From: an uncultured Haliea sp.
GTDB lineage: Bacteria; Pseudomonadota; Gammaproteobacteria; Pseudomonadales; Halieaceae
Assembly (NCBI GenBank): GCA_947258585.1
Contig: CAMYIZ010000047.1
Location: 154,741 to 218,740, forward strand
Direction of reading: 5' to 3'
Length of the DNA: 64,000 bases
Position numbers and translations under genes: made by a program. Below are positions 16,012-24,828 of the stretch, piece after piece. The stretch's first letter is position 1. Each line of letters starts with the position of its first letter. The notes below the pieces were generated by a model. That model made no database searches and was not told where the DNA came from. It saw nothing but the letters and a program-made list of their open reading frames with translations.

Positions 16012-17094
16012 TTATTCGCCGGTCTGCGAGCCTCCCTGCTCGCGATAGGCCTGCGGCGCCTGCCCCACCCAGGAGCGAAAGGCGCGGCTGAAGGCGCTGA
16101 GCTCCGAGAAGCCCAGCTCATAGGCGATTTCGGCGATAGGCATGGAGGTGCGTCGCAGATAGTATTTGGCGCGCTTGGCCCGCGCCAGATTCTTGACCTC
16201 CTGGAAGCTGCTACCCTCGCTGGACAGCCTGCGCCGCAGGGTGCGTGGAGAAATGGCCAGCCTCTCGGCAATATTTTCCAGGGTCGCTGACTCGTCAGCA
16301 CCGCAGCGGATGATTTCACGACAGAGAATATCGACGAAACCGTTGCAGGACTGCTCCGTGACAAAATAGGTTTTCATCGCGTTGACCAGGATTTCATGCA
16401 GCAGGGCGTGGCTGGTATGGAAGCGCTCCTGCAGGTAACTGCGATCGAAAAGCAGGCGGTTACCCGCGCAGGAAAACTTCACCGGGGCCTGGAAAAAATC
16501 CTGCAACGCCTCCGCGTTCTGATTGTTGTCGTGGCTGAAGCAGACCTGCTTGACGGGTACCGGTATCCGGGTCGCGGTGTTGAGTGCCTGGACCAGGAAC
16601 ACCTGCAGGTATTCGTTCAGCTGGTTGACCGCAACGCCTTCGGGAACGATGACGTGGAAACCAAACTCGGCCAGCGACTGGCCGAAATCGAAATCGATGG
16701 CAATCGCGGTATCCACGTAACGGTCATAGTGGCAGAGGCAGCGAATGCCATCCCCGACGGAGGGTGCAGCGAGCATGGCCAGGATCAGGAGGCTGGCGGA
16801 CTCATAGTGATAGCGCCGGGCCATGTGCAGGCCCATGCAGGGATTGTCACTGCATTGCGCCGCCAGCTCCAGCAGGTTCGCAATCCGAATTGCCGGCACC
16901 GCTGCATCCAGTTCCTCGCTGCGGCTGGAATCGATGCCGCACTGGCGAAACACGGGCTCCGGATCGATGCCGTGATCCAGCAGATAGTCGCGTACATAGG
17001 CGACAAAGCGGGGGGACAGTGATGGCTCGAGCTCACGCTGCGCCGGCGGGCGCAGCGCCTCCAGTGCAGTGACGTCAGCCCGCGAGGGGTCCAT
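16012..17094 (-). CDS. AraC-family regulator (arabinose-binding-like N-terminal domain)
   Basis: A 360-residue regulator with the OruR/ArgR-like layout: a long N-terminal ligand domain (SPRFVAYVRDYLLDHGID through MARRYHYES) and a C-terminal double helix-turn-helix (IAERLAISPRTLRRRLSSEG, then IAYELGFSELSAFSRAFRSW). It starts 19 bases after the di-haem cytochrome stop, so it seems to be transcribed with the amine dehydrogenase genes, and lies upstream of the amidohydrolase-receptor genes. It is the best candidate activator for either block, probably responding to the amine or its acid product. Ligand unknown. Confidence 0.92.
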   Translation of the reverse strand: MDPSRADVTALEALRPPAQRELEPSLSPRFVAYVRDYLLDHGIDPEPVFRQCGIDSSRSEELDAAVPAIRIANLLELAAQCSDNPCMGLHMARRYHYESASLLILAMLAAPSVGDGIRCLCHYDRYVDTAIAIDFDFGQSLAEFGFHVIVPEGVAVNQLNEYLQVFLVQALNTATRIPVPVKQVCFSHDNNQNAEALQDFFQAPVKFSCAGNRLLFDRSYLQERFHTSHALLHEILVNAMKTYFVTEQSCNGFVDILCREIIRCGADESATLENIAERLAISPRTLRRRLSSEGSSFQEVKNLARAKRAKYYLRRTSMPIAEIAYELGFSELSAFSRAFRSWVGQAPQAYREQGGSQTGE

Positions 17095-17113
17095 TGCCGG
17101 CCAGTGTTTGCAC

Positions 17114-17674
17114 TCAGCGCTGCAGCTGGCTGAAGTAGGCAGCCAGCGCGCCGAATTCCTTCTCGGGCAGCTTCGCCACCGCCGCCTGCATCAGGGGATG
17201 GACACGCTCGCCCTTCTTGTAGGCCAGCAGCTGGTTTTGCAGGTAGGTGGCGTGCTGGCCGGCAAGTATCGGCCACTCATCGGCGACCGGCTTGCCGGCG
17301 AAGCCGTGACAGGCTGAACAGGCGCCGGCGAGCTGCTCTCCGCGCTCTACCAGCCCCGCGTCACCATTGGCTGCAGTGGCGAGTTCCTGCTTCGCATACC
17401 AGGCAGCGAGAACCTGAATGTCCGCGTCGCTCAGATTCTGTACAAAGGGCGCCATCAGGGCATTGTCGCGTGCGCCGGAGCGAAAGGCTGTAATCTGCTG
17501 CGCAAGATAGGTCTCATGCTGCCCCGCCAGGTTGGGCCATTCCGGGTTGCCGGAAACGCCATTTGCGCCGTGGCAGGCCACGCAGGCCTGTGCCTGTGCT
17601 GGCGCCTCGGCCTGCGCCGTCCCGGCCCCCAGAACCGCAAGCAGCGCGGCACCGACAATCAAATGCTTTTTCAT
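17114..17674 (-). CDS. Di-haem cytochrome c (c4-like)
   Basis: A 186-residue periplasmic protein with a signal peptide (LLAVLGAGTAQA) and two similar haem domains, CVACHGANG and CSACHGFAG, each followed by a repeated WPxLAGQHxTYL segment and a distal Met region (NALMAPFVQ, HPLMQAAV). This is the cytochrome c4 family. It follows the mono-haem cytochrome by six bases downstream of the amine dehydrogenase light chain. Since no amicyanin or azurin gene is present, it is a plausible electron acceptor that links the amine dehydrogenase to the terminal oxidase. The partner role is inferred. Confidence 0.92.
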   Translation of the reverse strand: MKKHLIVGAALLAVLGAGTAQAEAPAQAQACVACHGANGVSGNPEWPNLAGQHETYLAQQITAFRSGARDNALMAPFVQNLSDADIQVLAAWYAKQELATAANGDAGLVERGEQLAGACSACHGFAGKPVADEWPILAGQHATYLQNQLLAYKKGERVHPLMQAAVAKLPEKEFGALAAYFSQLQR

Positions 17675-17680
17675 AAGGTT

Positions 17681-18106
17681 CTACTCTCTCGCATCGGCGC
17701 CAGCGATAGCGCGTAACAGACGTTCCCGATAGGCATCCACTTCGTTCAGCGGTTTCTCGCGTAGCGGGGCGACCTCAGAAGCGGTATAGGGAATAAACGG
17801 CGACTGCAGGCTGTCGCCGGCAAATTCATACATTATCCAGTTCAGCACTGCCGCCAGGCGCTCGTCACTCAGCGCCGAGGTCGCCGAACCGGGCACGCGT
17901 ACCAGGTACTCGCGCCCCTCCTGGCTTTGCAGAAACACGCCGACATGTCCCTTCATGGCCGGCACGCTGCCGGCACCGGCGCCATCCGGGGTATGGCAAC
18001 CCTGGCAGTTCATCTGGTAATCGAACACCACCCTGCCGCTGTCGTCGACGGTCCCCAGCGCCAGGGCTGACCAGAAGAAAATCGGTAACAGGATCAGGCG
18101 GGCCAT
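17681..18106 (-). CDS. Mono-haem c-type cytochrome of the amine dehydrogenase cluster
   Basis: A 141-residue exported protein. A signal peptide (LILLPIFFWSALALG) precedes one haem motif, CQGCHTPDG, and a later Met-containing segment, VPAMKGHVGVF. The C-terminal part (RLAAVLNWIMYEFAG) is typical of small cytochromes encoded beside aromatic amine dehydrogenases. I chose the ATG at 18106, which overlaps the light-chain stop by one base (TGATG); the longer frame runs into the light-chain gene. The immediate junction argues that it works directly with the TTQ enzyme, as electron acceptor or in cofactor maturation. Confidence 0.87.
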   Translation of the reverse strand: MARLILLPIFFWSALALGTVDDSGRVVFDYQMNCQGCHTPDGAGAGSVPAMKGHVGVFLQSQEGREYLVRVPGSATSALSDERLAAVLNWIMYEFAGDSLQSPFIPYTASEVAPLREKPLNEVDAYRERLLRAIAGADARE

Positions 18107-18624
18107 CAGTCGTCGAATGCCACGCCGACCACGATGGCCGTGGAACAGTGATAGGACGCGCTGGATGTTCCCAGGCACCAGTTGATGTCGTTGGTCTTGT
18201 CCGGTCGGTAGACCGGGCGGTCGCCCTCATCCCGCATGCACAGGCAGGCGCCGCAGGAGGACTTGCCGCAGCAATCATTATAGGAAATCACGTAGTTGCG
18301 GCCGTCCGCCGGATTGTGGCACGTGCCGATCCAGGTCACCGGCGACATTTCCGTGCCGGGCGGGCAGGTGTTGGCACTGCCGCCGCAGCAATCGCAGAGA
18401 AAACCGTCAATGGCACAGTAGCGCCAGTAGTCGCAGCTGCTGGGATCACCCTCCTCCAGCGGTCGACCCGGGCTTTCATTACCTGCGGCACGCGCCACCG
18501 GCAACAGCGGGATACTGGCACCGCCGACCAGCAAGGCGCCCAGCCCCTTCAGCAGGCCGCGGCGGGAACTGCGCTGGGCGAGCTGCCTGCTACGCTGCTC
18601 AAATACCTTGTCGAAGAAATTCAT
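18106..18624 (-). CDS. aauA: TTQ amine dehydrogenase light (small) subunit
   Basis: A 172-residue precursor. A twin-arginine leader (SSRRGLLKGLGALLVGG) is followed by the Cys-rich core CDYWRYCAIDG, the first TTQ Trp in PVTWIGTC (W98), catalytic-type Asp in YNDCCG (D117), and the second TTQ Trp in NDINWCLG (W149). The two Trp are cross-linked to tryptophan tryptophylquinone, which oxidises primary amines in the periplasm. There are 14 Cys in the core against 12 in the classic methylamine enzyme, the extra ones being C80 and C124. Gene order B-E-D-A followed by cytochromes resembles the aromatic amine (aau) cluster more than mau. Substrate choice between aromatic amine and methylamine is inferred. 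Confidence 0.93.
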   Translation of the reverse strand: MNFFDKVFEQRSRQLAQRSSRRGLLKGLGALLVGGASIPLLPVARAAGNESPGRPLEEGDPSSCDYWRYCAIDGFLCDCCGGSANTCPPGTEMSPVTWIGTCHNPADGRNYVISYNDCCGKSSCGACLCMRDEGDRPVYRPDKTNDINWCLGTSSASYHCSTAIVVGVAFDD

Positions 18625-19241
18625 GCCTTGTCTGCCTCCACGTAGTGCACAGCTTCGCGCTTGCTCATATAGTCCTGTATTGACGCGACCTTCCGCTCCT
18701 TGGCTTCAAACAGGCTATCCAGGTGTTCGCGGGAATTGATGATGCCCATGGAAGCGATGGTACCGTGCTCATCGATCAATACTCCATAGGGGAGCTTGGA
18801 CACCCCGAATGCCTTGCCTGCGACTTCCGATACCGCGTAGGGAAAACCCGCCAGCTCCTTGCGCTTCACATAGCCCGCGTGATCCTGTTCCTCGCCGTCG
18901 CTGACCAGCAACAGCTCCACCCAGTCCGACTCGGCGCGGGCCGCTGACTTCAGGGCGGGCGTGAGTTCATTGCAGATCGGGCAGTCCGGTGACAGGAAAA
19001 ACAGCAGCTGGGACTTGCCCCGTCCAGCGCCACCGACTTTGGCCTGGCGTCCGTCCAGGGTCGCCAGGGCGAGTTCAGGAGCCGGGGCTCCCGCTTTCAG
19101 CTTCTGGTTCAGCATCAGCGCACCGGCCGGCGCAACCCGCTCATAGAGAACGCCGATCTGGCGGGCAAGCGCCAGGTTCACCAGAACCATGGCGACGAAA
19201 CCGATCCAGAGGACGATGTTCGAGATTACCAACCATTCCAT
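18621..19241 (-). CDS. mauD: MauD-like thioredoxin-fold accessory protein
   Basis: A 206-residue membrane-anchored protein: one N-terminal transmembrane helix (ISNIVLWIGFVAMVLVNLAL) and a periplasmic thioredoxin fold with the active site CPIC in FFLSPDCPICNEL, and the cis-Pro segment SKLPYGVLIDEHG. MauD proteins are needed to form the many disulfides of the TTQ light chain and keep it from degradation. It overlaps the light chain start by four bases and starts four bases after mauE. Its presence with MauE supports a working TTQ enzyme in spite of missing MauF and MauG genes. Confidence 0.92.
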   Translation of the reverse strand: MEWLVISNIVLWIGFVAMVLVNLALARQIGVLYERVAPAGALMLNQKLKAGAPAPELALATLDGRQAKVGGAGRGKSQLLFFLSPDCPICNELTPALKSAARAESDWVELLLVSDGEEQDHAGYVKRKELAGFPYAVSEVAGKAFGVSKLPYGVLIDEHGTIASMGIINSREHLDSLFEAKERKVASIQDYMSKREAVHYVEADKA

Positions 19242-19245
19242 ACGC

Positions 19246-19785
19246 TTACCTGCTCCTGGCCATGTGCTGGCTGTTACTTATCAATTGTTCGGCAGCGAGG
19301 TACAGACCGATGAAAAATCCGGCCATGCACAGCGCCAGCAGAATGCCCGATGCCGACACCGCGAATGGCCCTGCGGGCAGCGCCAGCAACAGCGCGAGTG
19401 CCGCAATCAGCAGATTGCGCAGCACCAGCGCCGGGCTCACCAGGACGTCCGATGCCGGGCCGGCGCAGCCGCAGCGCAGGTCACGGCGCCCCTGCGCCAG
19501 CTGCCAGGCCATCATCAGGGCGTAGCCGGTCAACAGTGTTGCCGCCAGCAGCGCTGCAGCCGTACGGGTCTGCGGTAGCAACAGGGCCAGCGCGACTGCA
19601 ATTTCCAGGATTCCGACCGGGTATACCAGCCGGTCCCGCCAGAGTGGCCGCAGTGGCGGCGGCAGGTATTGGGCCGCAAGCTCGCTGAACTGGGCCGGGT
19701 GCCGCAGCTTGTGCATCCCGGCTGTCGCCAACAGCCAGGCAAGGAACCCCGCGAGGGCAATGCCCACCACCTCCGGCAATACCAT
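19246..19785 (-). CDS. mauE: MauE-like membrane protein
   Basis: A 179-residue integral membrane protein of the MauE/DoxX-related group with about five helices (VGIALAGFLAWLLATAG, LEIAVALALLLP, AALLAATLLTGYALMMA, LLIAALALLLALPAG, and a C-terminal one). The conserved CGCAG motif follows RRDLR. MauE works with MauD in disulfide formation or transport for the TTQ light chain. I chose the ATG at 19785, one base after the heavy-chain stop; the TTG at 19800 lies inside that gene. Confidence 0.88.
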   Translation of the reverse strand: MVLPEVVGIALAGFLAWLLATAGMHKLRHPAQFSELAAQYLPPPLRPLWRDRLVYPVGILEIAVALALLLPQTRTAAALLAATLLTGYALMMAWQLAQGRRDLRCGCAGPASDVLVSPALVLRNLLIAALALLLALPAGPFAVSASGILLALCMAGFFIGLYLAAEQLISNSQHMARSR

Positions 19786-19786
19786 G

Positions 19787-20956
19787 CTAGCGGGCACCAA
19801 ACAGCATCAGCGGCGTATTCTGGCCGAGACCGGTGATGGTCTTGAGAAATTCACCGCTCAGGGCATCGTACAGTTCCAGGCTCATGTCCACGGGATTGGT
19901 GACCAGCAACCTGGGCTCTGAACCACGGCTGACCGCCAGCGACAGGCCCCACTCCCGCAGCGCGATGCGCGCAACCCGGGCCTGCTTGGCCGGATCGTAG
20001 ACCCAGACCTCGGCGCCACCCTCGTTGTGGCTACCGTCTCTCGCGTCGGGGTGCATCAGTACGTAGAAACGGCCGAGATCGTCCTCCGCGGTTATGCCAA
20101 TACCCCCGGGAGCCCAGTTCTGCGCTCTCTCCTCTTCGGGAACAAGGTGCCAGGCAGGCCCCACTTTAGCGACCTTGCCACTGACATCGACGGGAATCAC
20201 CTCCCCGGAAAAGCTGGGGAAATAGGCCATGTTGCCGATATAGGCCGGGCGCTCGAATATCGGAGAGTCATCTGAATCGAAAAACGCCGCGGTGCGAACC
20301 TGCGCCACCACACTGCCATCCGCCGCCAGCTCCGTGCTCAGGAAGCGACCGTCGGCGCAGAGGGAACTGAAACCGCGCTTGCCCGTCGGATAGGTCAGGA
20401 CACAGCCTGGTGTGGCGACTTCACCAATGATCCTGCGCTCCTCCAGGTCCACCAGGGTCACCGATGCCGCCGGACTGAAGTTGGCAACCGCCAGCCAGCG
20501 CTCCTCGTTCAACAAGAGCAGCGCATCGCGCTCCGGCAGCCCCATGAAGCGCTTGCCCGGAGGCAGCACCACCTCGGCCACCGCGCTCAGGTTCACCTGG
20601 TCCCAGATGGTCAGGACATCGATGCGCGCGCCGCGGGTGCCGCGAGGCTGAAAGGTTTCCGTAGCATAGATCTCGGCGCGTTTGGCAGACTGCTTGGTAT
20701 TGCCGATCATCGACACATTGAAGCTGCCCTTCACCTGCTCGGCCAGCTTGTCCTCTGCCGTATCCAGCACCCACACCTTGCCGTCAGACATGTGGTAGAA
20801 GGCGGCGTCGTGGACGAAAAACCAGCTCTCGGGGTACTCACGCGGGAGGGTCTCCACGATACCGATGGGCTCCACCGGCAACGGCGGCGGTTGGTCACTG
20901 GCTATTGATGGCAACGCCACCATCAGGCCGGAAAACACAGCGGCCAGCACACGCAT
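19787..20956 (-). CDS. aauB: TTQ amine dehydrogenase heavy (large) subunit
   Basis: A 389-residue periplasmic beta-propeller with a Sec signal peptide (VLAAVFSGLMVALPSIAS). Typical segments are SWFFVHDAAF, KGSFNVSMIGN, EIYATETFQPRGTRGARID, the FFDSDDSPIFERPAY motif and PQRFYVLMHPDA-like FYVLMHPDARDGSHNEGG. This subunit holds the TTQ-bearing light chain in an A2B2 enzyme. The ATG at 20956 has AAAGGA eight bases upstream; the longer frame overlaps the aldehyde dehydrogenase and is not used. It leads the B-E-D-A order and sits directly after the aldehyde dehydrogenase that would oxidise its product. Confidence 0.93.
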   Translation of the reverse strand: MRVLAAVFSGLMVALPSIASDQPPPLPVEPIGIVETLPREYPESWFFVHDAAFYHMSDGKVWVLDTAEDKLAEQVKGSFNVSMIGNTKQSAKRAEIYATETFQPRGTRGARIDVLTIWDQVNLSAVAEVVLPPGKRFMGLPERDALLLLNEERWLAVANFSPAASVTLVDLEERRIIGEVATPGCVLTYPTGKRGFSSLCADGRFLSTELAADGSVVAQVRTAAFFDSDDSPIFERPAYIGNMAYFPSFSGEVIPVDVSGKVAKVGPAWHLVPEEERAQNWAPGGIGITAEDDLGRFYVLMHPDARDGSHNEGGAEVWVYDPAKQARVARIALREWGLSLAVSRGSEPRLLVTNPVDMSLELYDALSGEFLKTITGLGQNTPLMLFGAR

Positions 20957-20990
20957 TTCAGGTCCTTTCCACATAGTCGCTTGTCCTGTC

Positions 20991-22412
20991 TCAGGTTTTG
21001 CTGATATAGACCGTCTGGATATTGGTGTACTCCTCCAGACCGTAGCGCCCGAACTCCACGCCAATGCCCGACTCCTTGGAACCACCGAAAGGCGTGTCGG
21101 GCTGGATCATGGCATGGGTATTGACCCAGGCGGTACCACACTCGAGGCGACTGGCCAGCGCCGCCGCTTTCTGGGGGTCGCCTGACCAGACCGAGCCGCC
21201 CAGCCCGCTGGGGCTGTCATTGGCACGACGCAGGGCGTCTTCCACATCGCTGAACTTCATCACCGGCAGAATCGGCCCGAAGGGTTCTTCCCGCACCAGC
21301 CGGGTATCATCACCAATGTCTGCCACAATCGTAACCGGATAGAAGTAACCCGGACCCGGCATGGGCTCACCGCCGGTCAGGAAACGGGCGCCGCTCGCTT
21401 TCGCTTCGTCCGCCATGGCACAGACCTTGGCGAACTGGGCCTTGTTCTGGACCGGGCCGAAGTCGGGATCGGTGCTGCCATCCGCCGTCGTGACGCTGTT
21501 GGCCAGCGCCACCAGCGCGTCGCACATTTCCTCGTAAATATCCTCGTGCACATACAGGCGCTTGAGGGCGGCGCAGGTCTGGCCATTGTTGAACATGGCC
21601 GTGGCGAAGACCTTGGGGGCAATCGCCGCCACATCGACATCCGGCAAGACAATGGCGGCGTCGTTGCCACCCAGCTCGAGGGTCAGGCGCTTGAGGTTGC
21701 AGGAGGCATTTTGCATGATCTTCTTGCCGGTCGCGGTGGAACCGGTAAAGACGATCTTGTTGATGTCGGGGTGATTGGTCATGGCCGCCCCCAGGGCGCC
21801 GTCACCGGTAACCACGTTGAACACGCCAGGGGGCAACAGGTCATTGATGATCTCCGCAAACCGCAGAGTCGTCAGCGGCGTGTACTCCGAGGGCTTCAAC
21901 ACCACGGTGTTACCGCTGCGCAAGGCGGGCATTACATGCCAGATCGCAATCATGAGCGGGAAGTTCCAGGGCGTGATCGAGCCCACCACACCCAGCGGCT
22001 TGCGGTGCACCTCGATGCGCGCTTCATCGTTGTCCTGGATTACATCGACCGGCAACTCCAGATCGGCAGCGGCGTGGCACCAGGCCAGGGTGCCGCCGAT
22101 CTCGAAGGCCGCGCCCATGCCGGCAAAGCCGGTACCCGGCTTGCCCTGCTCCAGGGTCAGCAGGGACACCAGTTCCGCCTGGTGCTCCTCGATCGCCTGG
22201 CCAATCTGGTGAATGATGGCCCCGCGCTCGGCGCCCGGCCGCGCGCTCCAGGCGGGGAACGCCGCCCGGGCAGCCGCCACTGCCTGGTCCAGGTGGTCTT
22301 CAGTGGCCTTGGGGCACTGGGCCGCTACCTGCTCAGTGGCGGGGTTGATGACCGGGAAGGTGGCTGTGGACGCCACCTTCTTGCCGTTGATAATCATGTG
22401 GTACTCGCTCAT
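20991..22412 (-). CDS. NAD(P)-dependent aldehyde dehydrogenase
   Basis: A 473-residue ALDH superfamily enzyme. It shows the Asn of ITPWNFPLMI, the cofactor loop FTGSTATGKKI, the general-base Glu in LTLELGGND and the nucleophile Cys in NNGQTCAALKR, ending with FGGSKESGIGVEFG. It lies 34 bases upstream of the amine dehydrogenase heavy chain and 26 bases downstream of a TonB receptor, all on one strand. The natural reading is oxidation of the aldehyde released by the amine dehydrogenase, for example phenylacetaldehyde or a hydroxylated form, to the aryl acetate. No signal peptide, so the aldehyde must enter the cytoplasm. Confidence 0.94.
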   Translation of the reverse strand: MSEYHMIINGKKVASTATFPVINPATEQVAAQCPKATEDHLDQAVAAARAAFPAWSARPGAERGAIIHQIGQAIEEHQAELVSLLTLEQGKPGTGFAGMGAAFEIGGTLAWCHAAADLELPVDVIQDNDEARIEVHRKPLGVVGSITPWNFPLMIAIWHVMPALRSGNTVVLKPSEYTPLTTLRFAEIINDLLPPGVFNVVTGDGALGAAMTNHPDINKIVFTGSTATGKKIMQNASCNLKRLTLELGGNDAAIVLPDVDVAAIAPKVFATAMFNNGQTCAALKRLYVHEDIYEEMCDALVALANSVTTADGSTDPDFGPVQNKAQFAKVCAMADEAKASGARFLTGGEPMPGPGYFYPVTIVADIGDDTRLVREEPFGPILPVMKFSDVEDALRRANDSPSGLGGSVWSGDPQKAAALASRLECGTAWVNTHAMIQPDTPFGGSKESGIGVEFGRYGLEEYTNIQTVYISKT

Positions 22413-22438
22413 GCGGACTCCGTCAATTCTTATGAGTG

Positions 22439-24634
22439 CTAGAAGTTGTAGCTCAATGTGGCGCCGTACCAGCGCGGCGGTGCGTAGACCTCCTCGCTGA
22501 TTCCCAGCAGCCCGAGGTCGAGGTTGTACAGACGGTATTCCTCGTCACCCCCGTTTTTTACCCAGCCGGCCACTTCCCAGGTATCGCCCGCACTGGCCCA
22601 GGACAGGCGCGCGTTCCAGACCAGGTAGGAATTCTCGGCGGAGATGTTGGAGTTGGTGGCCTCGATGAACTGCCGGTCGTTCCAGACCCCATCCACCTGC
22701 GCCGCCATCCGGCCGCCCGCCAGCTCCCACTCATAGCGGACCAGCGAGTTGAAGCTCCACTTGGGCGCGTTGGGGAACTCCGCCTTGACCGTGCCACCAA
22801 AGACATCGGGCACCGCGTCCACGGTCGAATTGATATAGGCCGCACCGAACAACAGGTCCAGCCCGGGCATGGGGTTGATGGTCAGCTCCAGCTCGCCGCC
22901 GTTGGAATCCGCGTCCGAGTTGGTTACCTGGGGCGTCAGGCCGAGAATCGAGAATGCCTGGTAGTCATCGTAGTCGTAATAGTAGATCGCCGCGTTGAGT
23001 CGCGCAAAGTCTGTGAGTTCGGCCTTGACCCCCACTTCCCAGGAGGTCAAGACCTCCTCGTCGTGCTTGAGGTTGCTGGGTTCAATTGCGGCGACGGTGC
23101 CCAGGGGGTCAATGGACCAGTTGCCGCCCTTGATGCCGCGGCTCCAGGAACCATACACCAGGGTCCCGTTTTCAGTCGTGTGGTTGAGCTGAACGCGCGC
23201 GGCGAAATCGTCGTATTCGATTTCATCCAGGCCGGCAATCGGCACCGCGGAGATATCGAAGATTTGGCTCAAGGGAATCCCGGCATCGGGCTCCGCATAA
23301 CTCTGCAGGAAATCCAGGTCCTTCTTGTCGTCCGACCAGCGCAGGCCGGCAATCAGGGTCAGCTGCTGGGTGAAGTCGTACTCCATCTGCCCGAATACCG
23401 ACCAGTTGCGGGAATCAAGCTCGGTGTCGGTAAACTGCACGGCTGAATCGCTGATCGCCCCGGATCCTTCAAGAATAGCGGCACCCCGGACGCTCTGGCT
23501 GTTTTCCGTGGTCATATCCAGGTAGTACCAACCCGTCTGCCAACGCAAGCGGTCGCTGTCCCCGGACAGGCGAACCTCTTGGGAGAAGGTGTCAAAGTCG
23601 GTGTTGGTCTCGTAGGGGAAGAAGAACAGGCCACCACCGGCATCCTCCAGATAATCCTTGTCCAGGTCCATGTAGTTGGTAATGGATACCAGCTCCATGT
23701 CCGGCCCGAGATCCCAGGTCAGGGTTGCGGTGACGCTGGTGGATTCCCGACTGTAACTGCCCTCGATGGACGAGGCATGCTCAAGCCCGTCGGTCAGACG
23801 CCCGGGGACATCGACACCCAGGCCGGTCTCGGGGTCGAAGTCGGCGAAGTTGATGGAGTAGGTGCCGGAGGGCACATCGTCGTCCCTGGATCGGGTGACC
23901 CGCAGGTCCAACAGCACGTCATCACCGATATCAAACTGCAGCGAGCCCCGCAGGGTGTAGCCGTCGGCGCCATGGGCATCGCGAATACCGGGAACCACGG
24001 ACTTAGTGTAGCCATCATTTTCCTCCCAACGGCCCGCCAGGCGCCCGCGAACCGTGTCGCTGAAGCCACCGCCGACGGCACCTTCCACGGCGCGCATGCC
24101 GAACTCACCGCCCTGGACACGCATATAGCCGTTGAACTCCTGGTCCCTTGCCCCGTTGGTCAGGTAGTGCACCAGGCCGCCGGTGGTATTGCGCCCGAAC
24201 AGGGTCCCCTGGGGGCCCCGCAGTACTTCTACCCGGTCGACATCAAACAGCTGACCGTTGATCGCGTTCATGCTGGGAACATAGGCCCCATCGACATAGA
24301 CTGCTACCGGTGCCTCAAGATTGTCCTGGAAATTGTTCTGGGAAATGCCGCGCAAATTGATGATGGTAAACGCGGGAGTGAACGTCTGCAGCTGCATGGC
24401 GGGGACCTGCTGGGTTATGTCCACCGAGCTGGTCATTCCCAGCGCATCCAGCTGGTTGCCGCTGAAGGCTGTGACGGAGATCCCCACGTCCTGCAGGTTC
24501 TGCTCGCGCTTCTGCGCGGTAACAGTCACCTCCTCAAGCACCTGCGCCTGTACCGTACTGGCCAGCAGGCAGATGGCGGAGCCACCGGCAATGCGAGTCA
24601 GGGCCGTTGCAATGGGGCGTCTGGCGTTAGTCAT
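22439..24634 (-). CDS. TonB-dependent outer-membrane receptor 2
   Basis: A 731-residue receptor: signal sequence (AICLLASTVQAQ), TonB-box-like EEVTVTAQKREQ, plug segment VEVLRGPQGTLFGRNTTGG and a barrel ending WYGATLSYNF with terminal Phe. I chose the ATG at 24634 with GGAGAGG upstream; a longer frame to 24664 is possible. It leads the aldehyde dehydrogenase and amine dehydrogenase genes and is divergent from a TetR regulator 194 bases away. It shares only family-level similarity with receptor 1, so two different ligands, or two forms of one ligand, are likely. Confidence 0.93.
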   Translation of the reverse strand: MTNARRPIATALTRIAGGSAICLLASTVQAQVLEEVTVTAQKREQNLQDVGISVTAFSGNQLDALGMTSSVDITQQVPAMQLQTFTPAFTIINLRGISQNNFQDNLEAPVAVYVDGAYVPSMNAINGQLFDVDRVEVLRGPQGTLFGRNTTGGLVHYLTNGARDQEFNGYMRVQGGEFGMRAVEGAVGGGFSDTVRGRLAGRWEENDGYTKSVVPGIRDAHGADGYTLRGSLQFDIGDDVLLDLRVTRSRDDDVPSGTYSINFADFDPETGLGVDVPGRLTDGLEHASSIEGSYSRESTSVTATLTWDLGPDMELVSITNYMDLDKDYLEDAGGGLFFFPYETNTDFDTFSQEVRLSGDSDRLRWQTGWYYLDMTTENSQSVRGAAILEGSGAISDSAVQFTDTELDSRNWSVFGQMEYDFTQQLTLIAGLRWSDDKKDLDFLQSYAEPDAGIPLSQIFDISAVPIAGLDEIEYDDFAARVQLNHTTENGTLVYGSWSRGIKGGNWSIDPLGTVAAIEPSNLKHDEEVLTSWEVGVKAELTDFARLNAAIYYYDYDDYQAFSILGLTPQVTNSDADSNGGELELTINPMPGLDLLFGAAYINSTVDAVPDVFGGTVKAEFPNAPKWSFNSLVRYEWELAGGRMAAQVDGVWNDRQFIEATNSNISAENSYLVWNARLSWASAGDTWEVAGWVKNGGDEEYRLYNLDLGLLGISEEVYAPPRWYGATLSYNF

Positions 24635-24828
24635 ACGATACCTCTCCACATGATTGTTATGCATTCCCGTAACGCTTCATTTAAACAGACCTGGCAGGAA
24701 AGCGTTTGCGCGCCAGCGAACTCGTGGCTTGACTCTGAGCGAAGCGCAAAGCACTTTTCGGGTCATTCGACAGGCCACAGGCGCTGCTTTACACTTTGGC
24801 CCGCCTGTCAAGATATAGCAGTGAAACT

